A stretch of DNA of 64,000 nucleotides from Geobacteraceae bacterium (GCA_027404165.1 DAHZCG010000006.1:186001-250000), one strand, 5' to 3'. Positions 31,667 through 42,112 are shown, numbered from the stretch's first letter. Numbers and translations: made by a program. Notes: a model not told the origin generated them from the sequence alone.

Positions 31667-34378
31667 TTACACCCACTGGTCAATCGCATTCATCAGCTTG
31701 CTGCAGATCTCTCCAAGTTTATCGGGATCAATGATTTTTTGGCCAAAAATATCGCGTACGTAGAATACGTCGGCCACCTGATCAACTTTTGTGGAAATCT
31801 TTGAGACACCGATATACAGTCCCATTTCAGCCAGTGTGCTGGTAATCAGATACAACAGCCCGACCTTGTCGTGAGTCAGGATATCGATAACGGTGTACTC
31901 TTCGGACACCTCGTTATCGATATCGACCTTGGTCGCAAATCGTGGTGCAGGGCGTGCCGTCAGCAAGGTCGGACGTTTACGCTTGGCAACCAGCATTGAC
32001 ACCTGGACCTCTCCGTGGATCGCCTGGCGCATATCCTGCTCTATCTTGTCCCAGCGTACCACATCGGTGACCAGATTCCCCTGAGGAGAATTAACTTGCA
32101 GTATATCCAACACTTTGCCGTTCTTGCTGGTGTTGATCTGCGCTCCCAGAATATTTATTCCGTTAGCAGCCATGACGCCGGTAATCCGGGAAAAAAGTGC
32201 CGGCATATCGTAAGCGCAGATAGTATATTCGGAATTGCCGCTCTCTTTTTGATGGGTAAGGCGCGTCTGGATATCAGACTGCTCCAACCCCAGCAACAGG
32301 CGAACTTGCTCTGCGATTAACGGGGCTGGACTGGAAAGAAGCAATCGCACTGGCATCGCTTTCAGTTCTTGACGTATCAGCGCTACCGGATAGTCGTTTT
32401 CCAACAAATCGGAAACTTTTTTAATCATTGCAGTGACTCGTTCACTGCTGGCCTCTAGCTGGAATCCACCACGATCAAGAATAGTGAAGGCCTTTTCATA
32501 TAATTCCTGAAAAAGCGAGGCCTTCCAGGTCGTCCAGACATCCGACCCGACTGCGCGGACATCTGCAACCGTAAGCAGATAAAGCATTTTGAGATTTTCA
32601 CTTGTCCCCATCTGACGTGCAAACTGAGCTATCATCTTTTCATCATTCAGATCGCGCCGCTGTGAAATATGGGCAAACTGCAGATGCTGACGCACGAGAA
32701 ATTCCAGCCGTTCGCTGCCCTCCCGGGAAAGTCCCATCCTGCGGGCAATTGTCGGAATCATGGCGGCACCTTTCTCTGCGTGCCCTCCCCCTGAACCCTT
32801 TCCGATATCATGAAAAAGCACCGCCAGAAGTAATAATTCCGGTTTCCCTATTTGGGAAGCAATTGCACAGGGAAGCGGCATAGTCTCTTTAAGTTCGCCA
32901 CTCAGCATCTTTTCCGTCTGTTCAACAGCAAAGAGAGTATGAATATCGACCGTGTAAATATGATACATGTCGTGTTGAACCTTGCAGTAAATATGCTCGA
33001 GTTCGGGGATATAGCGGTTCAAAAACTCCAGGTGATGCATAAGGCGCAATGTGGCAGCAACGCCTTTGGTAGACCGCAGAATATTCAGGAATGACTGATT
33101 TACCTCGCGACTCCGACGGAATTTATCATTAATCAGGGCAAGATTTCTTCTGATAATCCCCTTAACTCGAACGTTGAAATCAACCCCGTGCTTTTGTGCC
33201 AACTCGAACATCTTCATCATGATGGCCGGATCTTTTTCAACAATGGACTCATCGGGGACAATCAATTCTCCCTTAAGAACAAAACACCCGTCACCGACCG
33301 GCCGGCGCACAAAATAACCCAATATTTTCAAGGCCCCTTCATCTCGCCATATACAGCGAGAAATAAGGCTGGAAGTAAAATGTTCGACCTTGTTGGCGTG
33401 ACGGTAGTAGTCCCTCATAAAATCTTCCACCGCCAGTACACGACCGCTGCCCTGATACCCCAGAAAACCGGCCAAATGTACCTGGGCATCAAAGGTCAAC
33501 TGGTCATTTTTGCGTCCGTTGAAATAATGCAGCTCATTACGAATTCGCCAGAGATAATCAAGGGCCGCGTGATAGGCGTCCAGTTCTTCATCGTCCAAGA
33601 TACCCTTGATAATCAACTCACGCAGATCAAGGAACTTGTACTTGACACGTGCCACCCAGATAGCGGTCTGCAAGTCACGGAGCCCTCCCTCACCTTCTTT
33701 CAGGTTTGGCTCCAGAAGATAGACCGTTGAACCATACTTTTCACGACGACTCTTCATATCAGCGATCTTTTCCTTAATGAACGAGTCACTCGATTTCGGC
33801 AAAATCTGGCTAAAAATTACCTTGGTGAGTATGGCAAATAGTGGCCGGCTACCGGAAAGAAAGCGGGCATCCATCAACGCCGTCTTGACGGTAGCATCTG
33901 CCGCGGCCATTTCGACACAATCGGCAATTTTTCGTACTGAATAACCGACATCCAGCCGCATATCCCACAGAAAATAGAGCAGTTTCTGGGCAATATCCTC
34001 AACAGTCGCCGCTGGCAAGATACCGTCATGTAAAAACATGATATCAATATCGGAAAAGGGGTTCAGTTCACCTCGACCGTAGCCTCCCACCGCCACAAGC
34101 GAGACATGCTCCAGCATGGAATCCCCACCACCCAGATCGTACACAATGGAAAGGAAAAGTCTGTTATGTAATTCATCCATCATATCACTGAGCAGGTGAG
34201 TTACTTCAGTTCCAGTGGCACCACCGTGATGAAGTTGTTTGATTTCTTCACGATACTTTGACAGAAAATTTTTGCATCCGGAAAAATACAGGGGCCTCTT
34301 TTCATCAAAGCCGGCCATACCGGCATCTCCGACGGCATCAAGTGTATCGGGAAAATAGGGGTCAATAAAAAATTGCAT
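31667..34378 (-). CDS. glnD: [Protein-PII] uridylyltransferase / uridylyl-removing enzyme
   Basis: Bifunctional nitrogen sensor that adds or removes UMP on PII in response to glutamine. The 903-residue protein has a nucleotidyltransferase domain (VGGYGRGELNPFSDIDIMFL), the GlnD-type linker, an HD domain (FHDIGKGSGGGHAEKGA) and two C-terminal ACT domains (SEYTICAYDMPALFSRITG and YTVIDILTHDKVGLLYLI). The start ATG at 34378 has AAGGA about 7 bases upstream; the longer frame at 34441 has none. No glnB or glnA gene is in view. Confidence 0.94.
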   Translation of the reverse strand: MQFFIDPYFPDTLDAVGDAGMAGFDEKRPLYFSGCKNFLSKYREEIKQLHHGGATGTEVTHLLSDMMDELHNRLFLSIVYDLGGGDSMLEHVSLVAVGGYGRGELNPFSDIDIMFLHDGILPAATVEDIAQKLLYFLWDMRLDVGYSVRKIADCVEMAAADATVKTALMDARFLSGSRPLFAILTKVIFSQILPKSSDSFIKEKIADMKSRREKYGSTVYLLEPNLKEGEGGLRDLQTAIWVARVKYKFLDLRELIIKGILDDEELDAYHAALDYLWRIRNELHYFNGRKNDQLTFDAQVHLAGFLGYQGSGRVLAVEDFMRDYYRHANKVEHFTSSLISRCIWRDEGALKILGYFVRRPVGDGCFVLKGELIVPDESIVEKDPAIMMKMFELAQKHGVDFNVRVKGIIRRNLALINDKFRRSREVNQSFLNILRSTKGVAATLRLMHHLEFLNRYIPELEHIYCKVQHDMYHIYTVDIHTLFAVEQTEKMLSGELKETMPLPCAIASQIGKPELLLLAVLFHDIGKGSGGGHAEKGAAMIPTIARRMGLSREGSERLEFLVRQHLQFAHISQRRDLNDEKMIAQFARQMGTSENLKMLYLLTVADVRAVGSDVWTTWKASLFQELYEKAFTILDRGGFQLEASSERVTAMIKKVSDLLENDYPVALIRQELKAMPVRLLLSSPAPLIAEQVRLLLGLEQSDIQTRLTHQKESGNSEYTICAYDMPALFSRITGVMAANGINILGAQINTSKNGKVLDILQVNSPQGNLVTDVVRWDKIEQDMRQAIHGEVQVSMLVAKRKRPTLLTARPAPRFATKVDIDNEVSEEYTVIDILTHDKVGLLYLITSTLAEMGLYIGVSKISTKVDQVADVFYVRDIFGQKIIDPDKLGEICSKLMNAIDQWV

Positions 34379-34727
34379 ATTTTTCCTTATGAAGCGGTAA
34401 TGAGGAAGCTGGGCAATTGAATGCAATATACATGAACGCATCCATTGAGGGCAGATGGCAACAGTGGCAGCCAGACGGTGTGCGGATTATACGTCAGACA
34501 CGCTGACGAGTCAAAAGCAATAGACTGAATTATTCACATTCTTTGTGGAAAGCTGCTTAGGCCTGACAATCAAAATCCTGATAGTTTTTGTCAGTGTTTA
34601 AGAATGCATGCCCAATATGGTTGTAATCGCCAGCACGTGATCTAACGGCCATGGTCCACAAAAAAACCTCCGTCAGTCCTGCAAATGTCACTTGCCTACT
34701 GCCAGTATTTTAATCCATACTAGACAA
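34379..34727. other. Divergent intergenic region, glnD / glycosyltransferase
   Basis: About 350 bases between divergent genes. I see no RNA gene, clear terminator or convincing sigma-70 pair, only AT-rich tracts. The glycosyltransferase start has no clear Shine-Dalgarno. Confidence 0.5.
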
Positions 34728-35738
34728 ATGCGTATTGTCCTCATATCTCCTTACTCACGTGGTCCCCAACGGGGCAATATTACCACCGTCGACCGTATAA
34801 GCCGTTTTCTTGTCCAGAGAGGGATAGAGCTGCTCGTTTTACCCGCAGATGCCCTTTCACTTGCGGAAATGGAAGCGCATCTTGCCTCCTTTGCCCCCCA
34901 ACTGATCCATGGCTTCCATGCCCGTTTCTGCGGGGGAGTTGCCCAACATTTGGCAGCGAAAAAGAATCTACCGTTTGTCATCACCATCACCGGCAGCGAT
35001 TTGCATGAAGCGCAGTTGAGGACCCATTCCGTTACGGTTCGGGCCATAGGAGAAGCACGGGCAGTTGTCTGTTTCGATGACTGCGAGGCGGCTGAACTTA
35101 CTCACTATTTTCCGCAGAGTGCGGATCGGGTCGTTGTCATTTCCCAAGGTGCCGAACTGTTGCCTGTCTCCGCAGCAGGCAGAATGGGATTAGCTGAAGA
35201 TGACTTTGTCCTGTTGTTGCCTGCGGCCCTCAGGGCAGTCAAACGAATTGAATTTCCCCTCAAGGCACTGGCACCACTGGTGGACCGCATACCTGCAATC
35301 CGACTGGTCATTGCGGGCGGCATCATCGATCAGGATTACGCTGCTACTATTCGCAGCATGCTCTGTAACGCCCCTCACGCCATGTGGCTCGGCGAGGTAC
35401 CTCTGGAGCGTATGGGTGCCCTCTATGCTCGTGCCGATGTGGTGCTTAACTGTTCGCGGTTCGAATCGATGCCCAATACCCTTCTTGAGGCCATGGCCTT
35501 GGGACGCCCGGTGTTGGCAGCCAATATCCCCGGGAACCGGTCCCTTATCCGCCATGGCGACACCGGTTTACTGTACCGGGATTCAGACTCATTTTCCCGA
35601 AATGTTATCAGGCTGGCAGAAGACGCTGAACTGCGAACTCTCTTGGGGTGCCGCGCTGAAGAATTTATACGCAGTTCCTTTTCACCGGAAATTGAAGCGG
35701 CGAAATACATTCGCCTGTATCACTCGTTGATCGTTTAG
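34728..35738 (+). CDS. Glycosyltransferase family 4 (GT-B fold)
   Basis: A 336-residue GT-B enzyme. The N-terminal Rossmann half begins MRIVLISPYSRGPQRGN; the C-terminal half has the GT4 donor-binding stretch CSRFESMPNTLLEAMALGRPVLA with the E-x7-E pattern of the family. The acceptor and sugar cannot be told; no polysaccharide cluster is around. ATG at 34728 is preferred on homology of the N-terminus, though a TTG at 34692 also opens the frame. Weak ribosome binding site suggests low expression. Its closest neighbour on the same strand is the VF530-type gene. Confidence 0.85.
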   Translation: MRIVLISPYSRGPQRGNITTVDRISRFLVQRGIELLVLPADALSLAEMEAHLASFAPQLIHGFHARFCGGVAQHLAAKKNLPFVITITGSDLHEAQLRTHSVTVRAIGEARAVVCFDDCEAAELTHYFPQSADRVVVISQGAELLPVSAAGRMGLAEDDFVLLLPAALRAVKRIEFPLKALAPLVDRIPAIRLVIAGGIIDQDYAATIRSMLCNAPHAMWLGEVPLERMGALYARADVVLNCSRFESMPNTLLEAMALGRPVLAANIPGNRSLIRHGDTGLLYRDSDSFSRNVIRLAEDAELRTLLGCRAEEFIRSSFSPEIEAAKYIRLYHSLIV

Positions 35739-35828
35739 TACCACGATCTACTAACGCGACCTTTACCATACCCAAAAGCTATAAATGACACGCCGTTGGC
35801 CACAAGATGTGAAGGAGAAGAAGATCAG

Positions 35829-36050
35829 ATGACATGCCAAAACGGTAATGACCCTCTACACGGCATAACATTGAAAGAGATCCTTTCGCAACTGGTGCAG
35901 CAGTATGGCTGGGAGGAGATGGGAAAGAGCATCGATATCCGCTGTTTTACTCATGATCCGAGTATTTCGTCCAGCTTGAAATTTCTTCGTCGAACGCCAT
36001 GGGCCAGGGACAAGGTTGAGGAAATGTACCTGCAGTGGAAGCTGGATTGA
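35829..36050 (+). CDS. VF530-type small DNA-binding protein (DUF2132)
   Basis: A 73-residue protein with the strongly conserved family core [23 protein letters not shown] and [21 protein letters not shown]. The family has a structure resembling DNA-binding proteins and is widespread as a single small gene; its cellular role is not defined. Start ATG at 35829 follows AAGGAGAAG with 11 bases spacing. It follows the glycosyltransferase by 90 bases on the same strand and is ahead of the convergent methyltransferase. Confidence 0.9.
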   Translation: MTCQNGNDPLHGITLKEILSQLVQQYGWEEMGKSIDIRCFTHDPSISSSLKFLRRTPWARDKVEEMYLQWKLD

Positions 36051-36095
36051 GTGGGTTGAAGTAAAATCTGCCGGGCTTGCGTAAATAGAATGAAT

Positions 36096-37094
36096 TCAGA
36101 GCCGATGTGTCACAATTCCTGCCAACACCCCTGCCCCGTTGGGCAGAGCCAGCTCCAGTCGCCTGATCGAGCCGATTCCGGCAGCGGTCATCATTTCCTC
36201 CAGCTGCAGTTGTGAATAGGCGCGCCCCTGCGGGGTACCCAGCAACATGTTCAGCGAAAACAGCGCCGGGTGTAATGGACCCTCCATGTTATTGTCGAGA
36301 ATGAATTCCTGTACCATGAGCATCCCGCCCGGTTCCAAAGCAGCCACGGCGCGCCGCAGTGTAACGGCACACCCCTCGGGTCCCTCGCTGTGCAAGATAT
36401 GCGACAACCAAGCCACGTCGAATCCGCCCGGAACAGCGTCGTTGATAAAATCGCCGGCGTAAAACGAAACCCGGTCGCTGAGGCCAAATGATGCTATTGT
36501 TTTTTCCGCAAAAGGGCGAGTCGTCGGAAGATCGTAGACCGTAGCCGTAAGCTGCGGATTAGCTTGACAGAAATGAATCGCATAGGTGCCAGGGCCGCCC
36601 CCCAGATCGATCAAACGCCGCCTTCCCCTTAGATCGACGTGGGAGACAATACGCGGAGCAATCAGCATGGCCAGATTGAACATCCCCATTTCAAAACTTT
36701 CCCGCGCGGTTTCGTCATGGTCGTGTGAGACCCGTTCACGAAGCGGTGCTCCGCTCCGAACTGATTCGTCAAGATGGGCCCAGCCATCCATGAGATGATG
36801 ATGGTGCATGATAATATGCCCCAGGTAATGGGGAGAGGTTCGGGACAGGTAAGTAGCGGCACTGGCGGTAGCCGAATATCGGTCACCATTTTTTTCCATC
36901 AGCCCGAGTGCCGTCAGGGCGATCAGCAGCATTTCCAAGCCGCGGACATCACTGGCAGTGGCCTGTGCAAGTTCGGAGACTTTCCCCGCATAACTGAACA
37001 GATCGAGCTTAACCCCGGCATGCAGGGCACAGGTACCCCAATAGCCGCCAGACAACTGCAACAGTTCAGCAGGACTCCACGTATGTTTATCCAT
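36096..37094 (-). CDS. SAM-dependent O-methyltransferase (acetylserotonin-OMT-like)
   Basis: A 332-residue enzyme with an N-terminal dimerisation/winged-helix domain (about residues 10-90) and a class I methyltransferase domain with the SAM motif LIDLGGGPGTYAIHF (about 163-177) and VYDLPTTRPFAEK. This is the plant-OMT/bacterial hydroxyneurosporene methyltransferase type. His in LSHILHSEGPEG and a Glu further on fit catalysis. No biosynthetic cluster surrounds it, so the substrate is unknown. It converges on the VF530 gene. Confidence 0.85.
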   Translation of the reverse strand: MDKHTWSPAELLQLSGGYWGTCALHAGVKLDLFSYAGKVSELAQATASDVRGLEMLLIALTALGLMEKNGDRYSATASAATYLSRTSPHYLGHIIMHHHHLMDGWAHLDESVRSGAPLRERVSHDHDETARESFEMGMFNLAMLIAPRIVSHVDLRGRRRLIDLGGGPGTYAIHFCQANPQLTATVYDLPTTRPFAEKTIASFGLSDRVSFYAGDFINDAVPGGFDVAWLSHILHSEGPEGCAVTLRRAVAALEPGGMLMVQEFILDNNMEGPLHPALFSLNMLLGTPQGRAYSQLQLEEMMTAAGIGSIRRLELALPNGAGVLAGIVTHRL

Positions 37095-37200
37095 AATGCC
37101 TCCACATGGTGATATGTCTCGTTGCTATAGCGTAATATCGATGCCGGGTGAACGCAAGCTGGAAATGTTTGCGGAAATGTAATGACGGTCGCCACGTAAA

Positions 37201-37230
37201 ACGCCCCGCATCCTTTCGGAAACGGGGCGT
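37201..37230 (-). terminator. Intrinsic terminator of pyruvate carboxylase
   Basis: ACGCCCCG (37201-37208) pairs with CGGGGCGT (37223-37230), and the leftward transcript runs into TTTT at 37201-37198. It lies 26 bases beyond the stop codon. Confidence 0.8.
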
Positions 37231-37255
37231 GAGCGCAAACTGTACCAAACGGTGT

Positions 37256-40200
37256 TTATTCTGCCACAATTATCACCAAATCTTCTTTCTCAACTTTATC
37301 CCCTTCTTTAAACTTCACATCCACCACTGCACCATCAGCTTTAGCCTTGATATTGGTCTCCATCTTCATAGCTTCGGTGACCATAAGCACATCACCGGCC
37401 TTGATCGCCTCACCCGCTTTGACGTTCACCTTCAACACTTTGCCCGGCATCGGTGCCGCGATGTGACAGGAATTCCCCTTATCAGCCTTAACCCGAACCG
37501 CTTCGTCACTTTGTACCGACTGGTCACGAATAACGACTGACCGGTTGTTGCCATTCAGCTCGAAATACACGGTACGGGTCCCGTCATTCTGCACTTTTCC
37601 AACGGCATTAAGCTTGATGATCAGGGTCTTGCCGGGTTCGATATCCAATGAGGTTTCCTGTCCTGGCTCAAGACCGTAGAAAAAAATCGGGGTAGGAATA
37701 ACCGAAGTGTCGGAGAATTCCACACGATGCCGGTCAAATTCGGGATAGACATTCGGATAGAGGATTGCAGAAACCAGCGCCCGATCGTCAATGCGATGTC
37801 CCAACGATTCCTCAAGCTTGAGCTTTTCCTCCACAAAATCAACCGGCTCAAGGAGCTCACCGGGGCGGCAGGTAATCGGCTGCTCACCTTTCAGAATAAT
37901 TTTCTGCAGTTCCTTCGGCCACCCCTGGTATGGCTGGCCAAGCATTCCCTTGAACATGCCGACAACCGATTCAGGAAAGGACAGATCCTCGCTGGTAGTG
38001 AAAACATCCTCCGGCTCCAGATTGTTCTTGACCAGAAACATGGCCATATCACCGACAACCTTTGAAGACGGCGTAACCTTGACGATATCTCCGAACATCA
38101 TGTTGACTTTGTGGTACATCTCCTTGCAGTCATCCCAGCGTTCAATCAACCCCAGACCGGCTACCTGCGGTTTGTAGTTTGAATACTGCCCGCCCGGAAT
38201 TTCGTGGTGATACACCTCTGCCGTGCCGCTTTTCAGACCGGATTCAAAGGGGGAATAGTAATCGCGGACGGTTTCCCAATAATTGGCCAGTTTTTGCAAA
38301 CCCGGGGCATTGACCAGCGGGTCACGTTCACTTCCTTCGAGAGTCGCAACCAGCGCATTCAGGTTTGGCTGGGCAGTCAAACCGGAGAGGGAGGACAGAG
38401 CGGCATCCACAATATCCACACCAGCTTCACTGGCTTTAAGCAGCATGGCACTGCCGTTTGACGAGGTATCATGGGTATGGAGATGGATTGGAATACCAAT
38501 ATTCTCTTTAAGCGCTTTGACGAGTTTATATGCTGCCAGCGGCTTGAGCAGACCGGCCATGTCTTTAATTGCCAGAATATGTGCACCCATTTTCTCCAAC
38601 TCTTTTGCCATGGCGACATAGTACTCAAGCGGGTATTTGTCCCGTCTTGGATCGGTGATATCACCGGTATAACAGATTGACGCTTCACATATTTTCCCCG
38701 ATTTGCGCACGGCATCCATCGCAACCCGCATGCCGGTGGTCCAGTTGAGCGAATCGAAAATCCGGAAGATATCGACACCAGAATCAGCTGCCTCCTCAAC
38801 AAACTTCTGCACAACATTATCAGGATAATTGGTATATCCGACCGCGTTTGAACCGCGCAGCAGCATCTGAAACAGTATATTGGGTATCAACTCCGACAGT
38901 TTGTGCAGGCGCTGCCACGGGTCTTCTTTCAAAAAGCGCATTGAGACGTCAAATGTTGCTCCCCCCCAGCACTCCAGAGAGAACAAGTCCGCCCCCAGGT
39001 AAGAGGTCGGTTCGGCAATCTTGATAAGATCATAGCTGCGCACACGGGTTGCCAAGTTGGACTGGTGGGCATCACGCATGGTCGTGTCGGTGATCAAGAG
39101 TTTTTTCTGCTCCAAAATCCATTTGGAAAGCCCTTCGGCACCCATCTGCATGAAAAGATCCTTGCTGCCGGATGGGCGCGGCCTGCTGGTATCGACATAC
39201 GGGGCACGGGCTTCGATCAGTTCCGCCGACTTAAGTGGCTTTACCACACCGGGCGAACCGTTGACTATTACCTCACCGAGGAAGTTGAGCACTTTACTGG
39301 CGCGATCCTGCTTTTCACGGAAGTGAAGCAGTTCCGGATGTTTTTCGATAAAAGATGTATCGCACTGCCCACGGAGGAAGACCGGATGAGTGACGACATT
39401 TTCGAGAAATCCGATATTGGTTTTGACCCCGCGAACACGGAACTCCTGCAGGGCACGATTCATAATATTGGCTGCATCTGTAAAGGCGAGCCCCCATGCA
39501 CTGACCTTGACCAGCAGTGAATCGTAATGGGGAGTAATTTTGGCGCCGGTAAAGGCGTTGCCGGCATCAAGACGAATGCCGCAGCCAGCGGCCGAACGGT
39601 ACGTAGTCAGGGTCCCAAAATCAGGGGAAAAATTATTGGCCGGGTCTTCCGTGGTTATACGGCACTGAATGGCATAACCCCGCATATCAATTGCGCTTTG
39701 CGAAGGGATATTGATCTCGGGATCAGAAAGTTTGTGCCCACAGGCAACCAGAATCTGATTTTGTACAAGATTGCGACCGGTGATCATTTCGGTCACGGTA
39801 TGCTCCACCTGAATGCGGGGATTCATCTCGATAAAGTAGTGCTTACCTTCGCTGTCCACAAGAAATTCAATAGTCCCGGCATTGCGGTACTTAACATGCC
39901 CGGCTATTTTAAGCGCGGCCGTACAGAGTTCCTCCCGCTGGGTCTGTGTCAGTGACAACGACGGCGCAAATTCGACCACCTTCTGATGACGCCGCTGCAC
40001 GGAACAGTCCCTGTCGAAAAAGTGGACCAGATTGCCATAGTTGTCGCCCAACACCTGGACTTCTATATGTTTCGGGTGCGCCAGGTAGCGCTCCAGAAAG
40101 ACCTCGGCATTACCGAAAGATGCCTTTGCCTCGCTCCCGGCCGCAACAAGTCCCTCAAGCAGTTCTTTTTTGTTGTTGGCCACACGCATGCCACGGCCGC

Positions 40201-40705
40201 CTCCGCCTGCCGATGCCTTGATAATGATGGGGTAACCATGCTCCTTGGCGAAGATCAGGGCGTCTTCTTCCTTCTCAACAGGATTTTCAGTCCCGGGAAC
40301 CACGTTGACACCGGCGGCAATTGCAGCTTTCCGGCCAGAAACCTTATCTCCCAATGAGCGCATCATCTCAGCCGTGGGGCCGATGAACGTTATGCCGTTA
40401 ACCCTGCATTCCTCTGCAAATTCGGCATTCTCTGCCAGAAAACCATATCCGGGATGGATAGCATCAACATCTGCCTTGAGCGCCAACGCAATAATCTCGT
40501 CAATACCGAGATAGGCATCAATCGGTGACTTCCCTTTGCCGATCAGATACGCTTCATCAGCCTTGTAACGATGCAGGGAGAGTTTGTCCTCTTCAGAATA
40601 AAGCGCTACCGTGCTGATGCCCAGCTCAGTGCAGGCACGAAAGATACGGATAGCAATCTCACCTCGGTTTGCCGCCATGACTTTACGAAACCGGTATTTT
40701 TCCAT
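37256..40705 (-). CDS. pyc: Pyruvate carboxylase
   Basis: Anaplerotic enzyme converting pyruvate, bicarbonate and ATP to oxaloacetate. The 1149-residue chain has a biotin carboxylase domain (KVMAANRGEIAIRIFRAC, ATP-grasp loop SAGGGGRGMRV), a carboxyltransferase TIM barrel (TTMRDAHQSN) and a biotin carrier domain ending with the biotinylation motif VTEAMKMETNIKA. The start ATG at 40705 has AAGGAG 10 bases upstream. A sigma-70-like promoter (40787-40815) and a terminator frame it as a single gene. Confidence 0.97.
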   Translation of the reverse strand: MEKYRFRKVMAANRGEIAIRIFRACTELGISTVALYSEEDKLSLHRYKADEAYLIGKGKSPIDAYLGIDEIIALALKADVDAIHPGYGFLAENAEFAEECRVNGITFIGPTAEMMRSLGDKVSGRKAAIAAGVNVVPGTENPVEKEEDALIFAKEHGYPIIIKASAGGGGRGMRVANNKKELLEGLVAAGSEAKASFGNAEVFLERYLAHPKHIEVQVLGDNYGNLVHFFDRDCSVQRRHQKVVEFAPSLSLTQTQREELCTAALKIAGHVKYRNAGTIEFLVDSEGKHYFIEMNPRIQVEHTVTEMITGRNLVQNQILVACGHKLSDPEINIPSQSAIDMRGYAIQCRITTEDPANNFSPDFGTLTTYRSAAGCGIRLDAGNAFTGAKITPHYDSLLVKVSAWGLAFTDAANIMNRALQEFRVRGVKTNIGFLENVVTHPVFLRGQCDTSFIEKHPELLHFREKQDRASKVLNFLGEVIVNGSPGVVKPLKSAELIEARAPYVDTSRPRPSGSKDLFMQMGAEGLSKWILEQKKLLITDTTMRDAHQSNLATRVRSYDLIKIAEPTSYLGADLFSLECWGGATFDVSMRFLKEDPWQRLHKLSELIPNILFQMLLRGSNAVGYTNYPDNVVQKFVEEAADSGVDIFRIFDSLNWTTGMRVAMDAVRKSGKICEASICYTGDITDPRRDKYPLEYYVAMAKELEKMGAHILAIKDMAGLLKPLAAYKLVKALKENIGIPIHLHTHDTSSNGSAMLLKASEAGVDIVDAALSSLSGLTAQPNLNALVATLEGSERDPLVNAPGLQKLANYWETVRDYYSPFESGLKSGTAEVYHHEIPGGQYSNYKPQVAGLGLIERWDDCKEMYHKVNMMFGDIVKVTPSSKVVGDMAMFLVKNNLEPEDVFTTSEDLSFPESVVGMFKGMLGQPYQGWPKELQKIILKGEQPITCRPGELLEPVDFVEEKLKLEESLGHRIDDRALVSAILYPNVYPEFDRHRVEFSDTSVIPTPIFFYGLEPGQETSLDIEPGKTLIIKLNAVGKVQNDGTRTVYFELNGNNRSVVIRDQSVQSDEAVRVKADKGNSCHIAAPMPGKVLKVNVKAGEAIKAGDVLMVTEAMKMETNIKAKADGAVVDVKFKEGDKVEKEDLVIIVAE

Positions 40706-40786
40706 GTAGATGTTCTCCTTGATAAATTTATTTAGCAAAACTAAAGTTATTCAGTTATTTTAAATAGTTACGATATACAGGGTCGC

Positions 40787-40815
40787 AATAAAACAGATTG
40801 GCAAGACTTTGTCAA
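40787..40815 (-). promoter_or_regulatory. Putative promoter of pyruvate carboxylase
   Basis: Minus strand TTGACA (40815-40810) and TTTATT (40792-40787) are 17 bases apart, about 80 bases upstream of the start codon. The -35 is perfect. Confidence 0.6.
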
Positions 40816-40988
40816 TTAGTAAGTTGAGACTGATTTTCTGCAGCTATATACAGGGAATATTTTTGCTATTTATGCATGCACTCCGGTTTCATCAGTTCAG
40901 GATTTTCACCTTGCCGCACCCTGCTGTTTTATGATAAAAACCGTTGTCCGAATGTATTTTATTATTGGATAAAAAGGAGGTAATAGTA

Positions 40989-42062
40989 ATGGACATTAAA
41001 ATTGTTCCCTTACCGGCCGAGAAAATGAAGACAAAGATTCCCGACCAGTCTCAGCTTGGTTTTGGCAAATACTTCACCGACCGTATGCTGGTTGTAGAAT
41101 GGAAAACAGATCAGGGATGGTGTGATGCCCGAATCGAGCCGTATGCTCCTTTTGTACTCGACCCTGCCTGCCTCGTTTTTCATTATGCCCAGGAAATTTT
41201 TGAAGGGCTTAAAGCCTATAAGTGGGCTGATGGGCGGATTGCCCTGTTCCGCCCCGAGATGAATGCCCGGCGCTTCAATCAATCCGGTGACCGGCTCTGC
41301 CTCCCTCCTATCCCGGAGGAGCTGTTCCTCAAGGGGATCGAACAACTGGTTTCTCTTGAGCGAGACTGGATTCCGACTGCTGAGGGCACCTCGCTCTATA
41401 TCCGGCCGACTTTAATTGCTGTCGAACCGGTTCTGGGAGTCAAACCCTCGAATCATTATTATTTCTATGTCATCCTCTCTCCCGTTGGAGCCTATTACGC
41501 AGCCGGGTTCAATCCGGTAAACATCCTGGTGGAAGATCATTATGTGCGTGCCGTGCCCGGGGGAACCGGCGAAGCCAAGACTGGCGGCAACTATGCAAGC
41601 TCTCTGAAAGCGGGATTGGAAGCCAAGAACAAGGGATATGACCAGGTGCTCTGGCTTGACGGCCGGGAACGGCGTTACATTGAGGAAGTCGGCGCAATGA
41701 ATATGTTTTTTGCCTACGGCACTCATATTGTTACCGCGCCACTTGACGGGTCGATCCTGTCGGGGGTAACCCGTGATTCAGTATTGAAGCTGGCCCCCAC
41801 CCTTGGCTGTACGGTCGAAGAGCGCAAGATCGATGTCCATGACCTGTTGGCCGATATTCGTTCCGGCAAAGTCACCGAAGCCTTCGGCAGCGGTACTGCA
41901 GCGGTCATAACCCCGGTCGGAAAGCTCTGTTACAAGGACGAGTGCCTGCAACTGACCGGTGGAAAAGTCGGCACTATCACCCAGAAACTGTATGACACAC
42001 TAACCGGCATCCAAACAGGACGACTGAAGGACGAGTTTGGCTGGATCAGGTTTATTGAATAA
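40989..42062 (+). CDS. ilvE: Branched-chain amino acid aminotransferase
   Basis: PLP-dependent transaminase for Leu, Ile and Val, fold type IV. The 357-residue protein has the eukaryotic/class II BCAT layout with the PLP lysine in the GEAKTGGNYASSL stretch and the YIEEVGAMNMFF and GTAAVITPVG motifs. The ATG at 40989 has AGGAGG about 9 bases upstream; the earlier frame start at 40944 does not. It is divergent from pyruvate carboxylase and followed by a strong hairpin. Confidence 0.94.
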   Translation: MDIKIVPLPAEKMKTKIPDQSQLGFGKYFTDRMLVVEWKTDQGWCDARIEPYAPFVLDPACLVFHYAQEIFEGLKAYKWADGRIALFRPEMNARRFNQSGDRLCLPPIPEELFLKGIEQLVSLERDWIPTAEGTSLYIRPTLIAVEPVLGVKPSNHYYFYVILSPVGAYYAAGFNPVNILVEDHYVRAVPGGTGEAKTGGNYASSLKAGLEAKNKGYDQVLWLDGRERRYIEEVGAMNMFFAYGTHIVTAPLDGSILSGVTRDSVLKLAPTLGCTVEERKIDVHDLLADIRSGKVTEAFGSGTAAVITPVGKLCYKDECLQLTGGKVGTITQKLYDTLTGIQTGRLKDEFGWIRFIE

Positions 42063-42069
42063 TCATTTT

Positions 42070-42099
42070 TGCTGGGGCGGTGTTTGGACCGCCCCAGCA
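42070..42099. terminator. 12-bp hairpin after ilvE
   Basis: TGCTGGGGCGGT (42070-42081) and ACCGCCCCAGCA (42088-42099) pair perfectly around a 6-base loop, 7 bases after the ilvE stop. No T-run follows; TTTTT lies before the hairpin. Confidence 0.6.
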
Positions 42100-42112
42100 C
42101 GGATTGACCGCC

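Noticed and set aside
42070..42099. Hairpin as a riboswitch or small RNA
   Set aside because: Only a simple 12-bp stem directly after the ilvE stop; best read as a transcription end or mRNA stabiliser.
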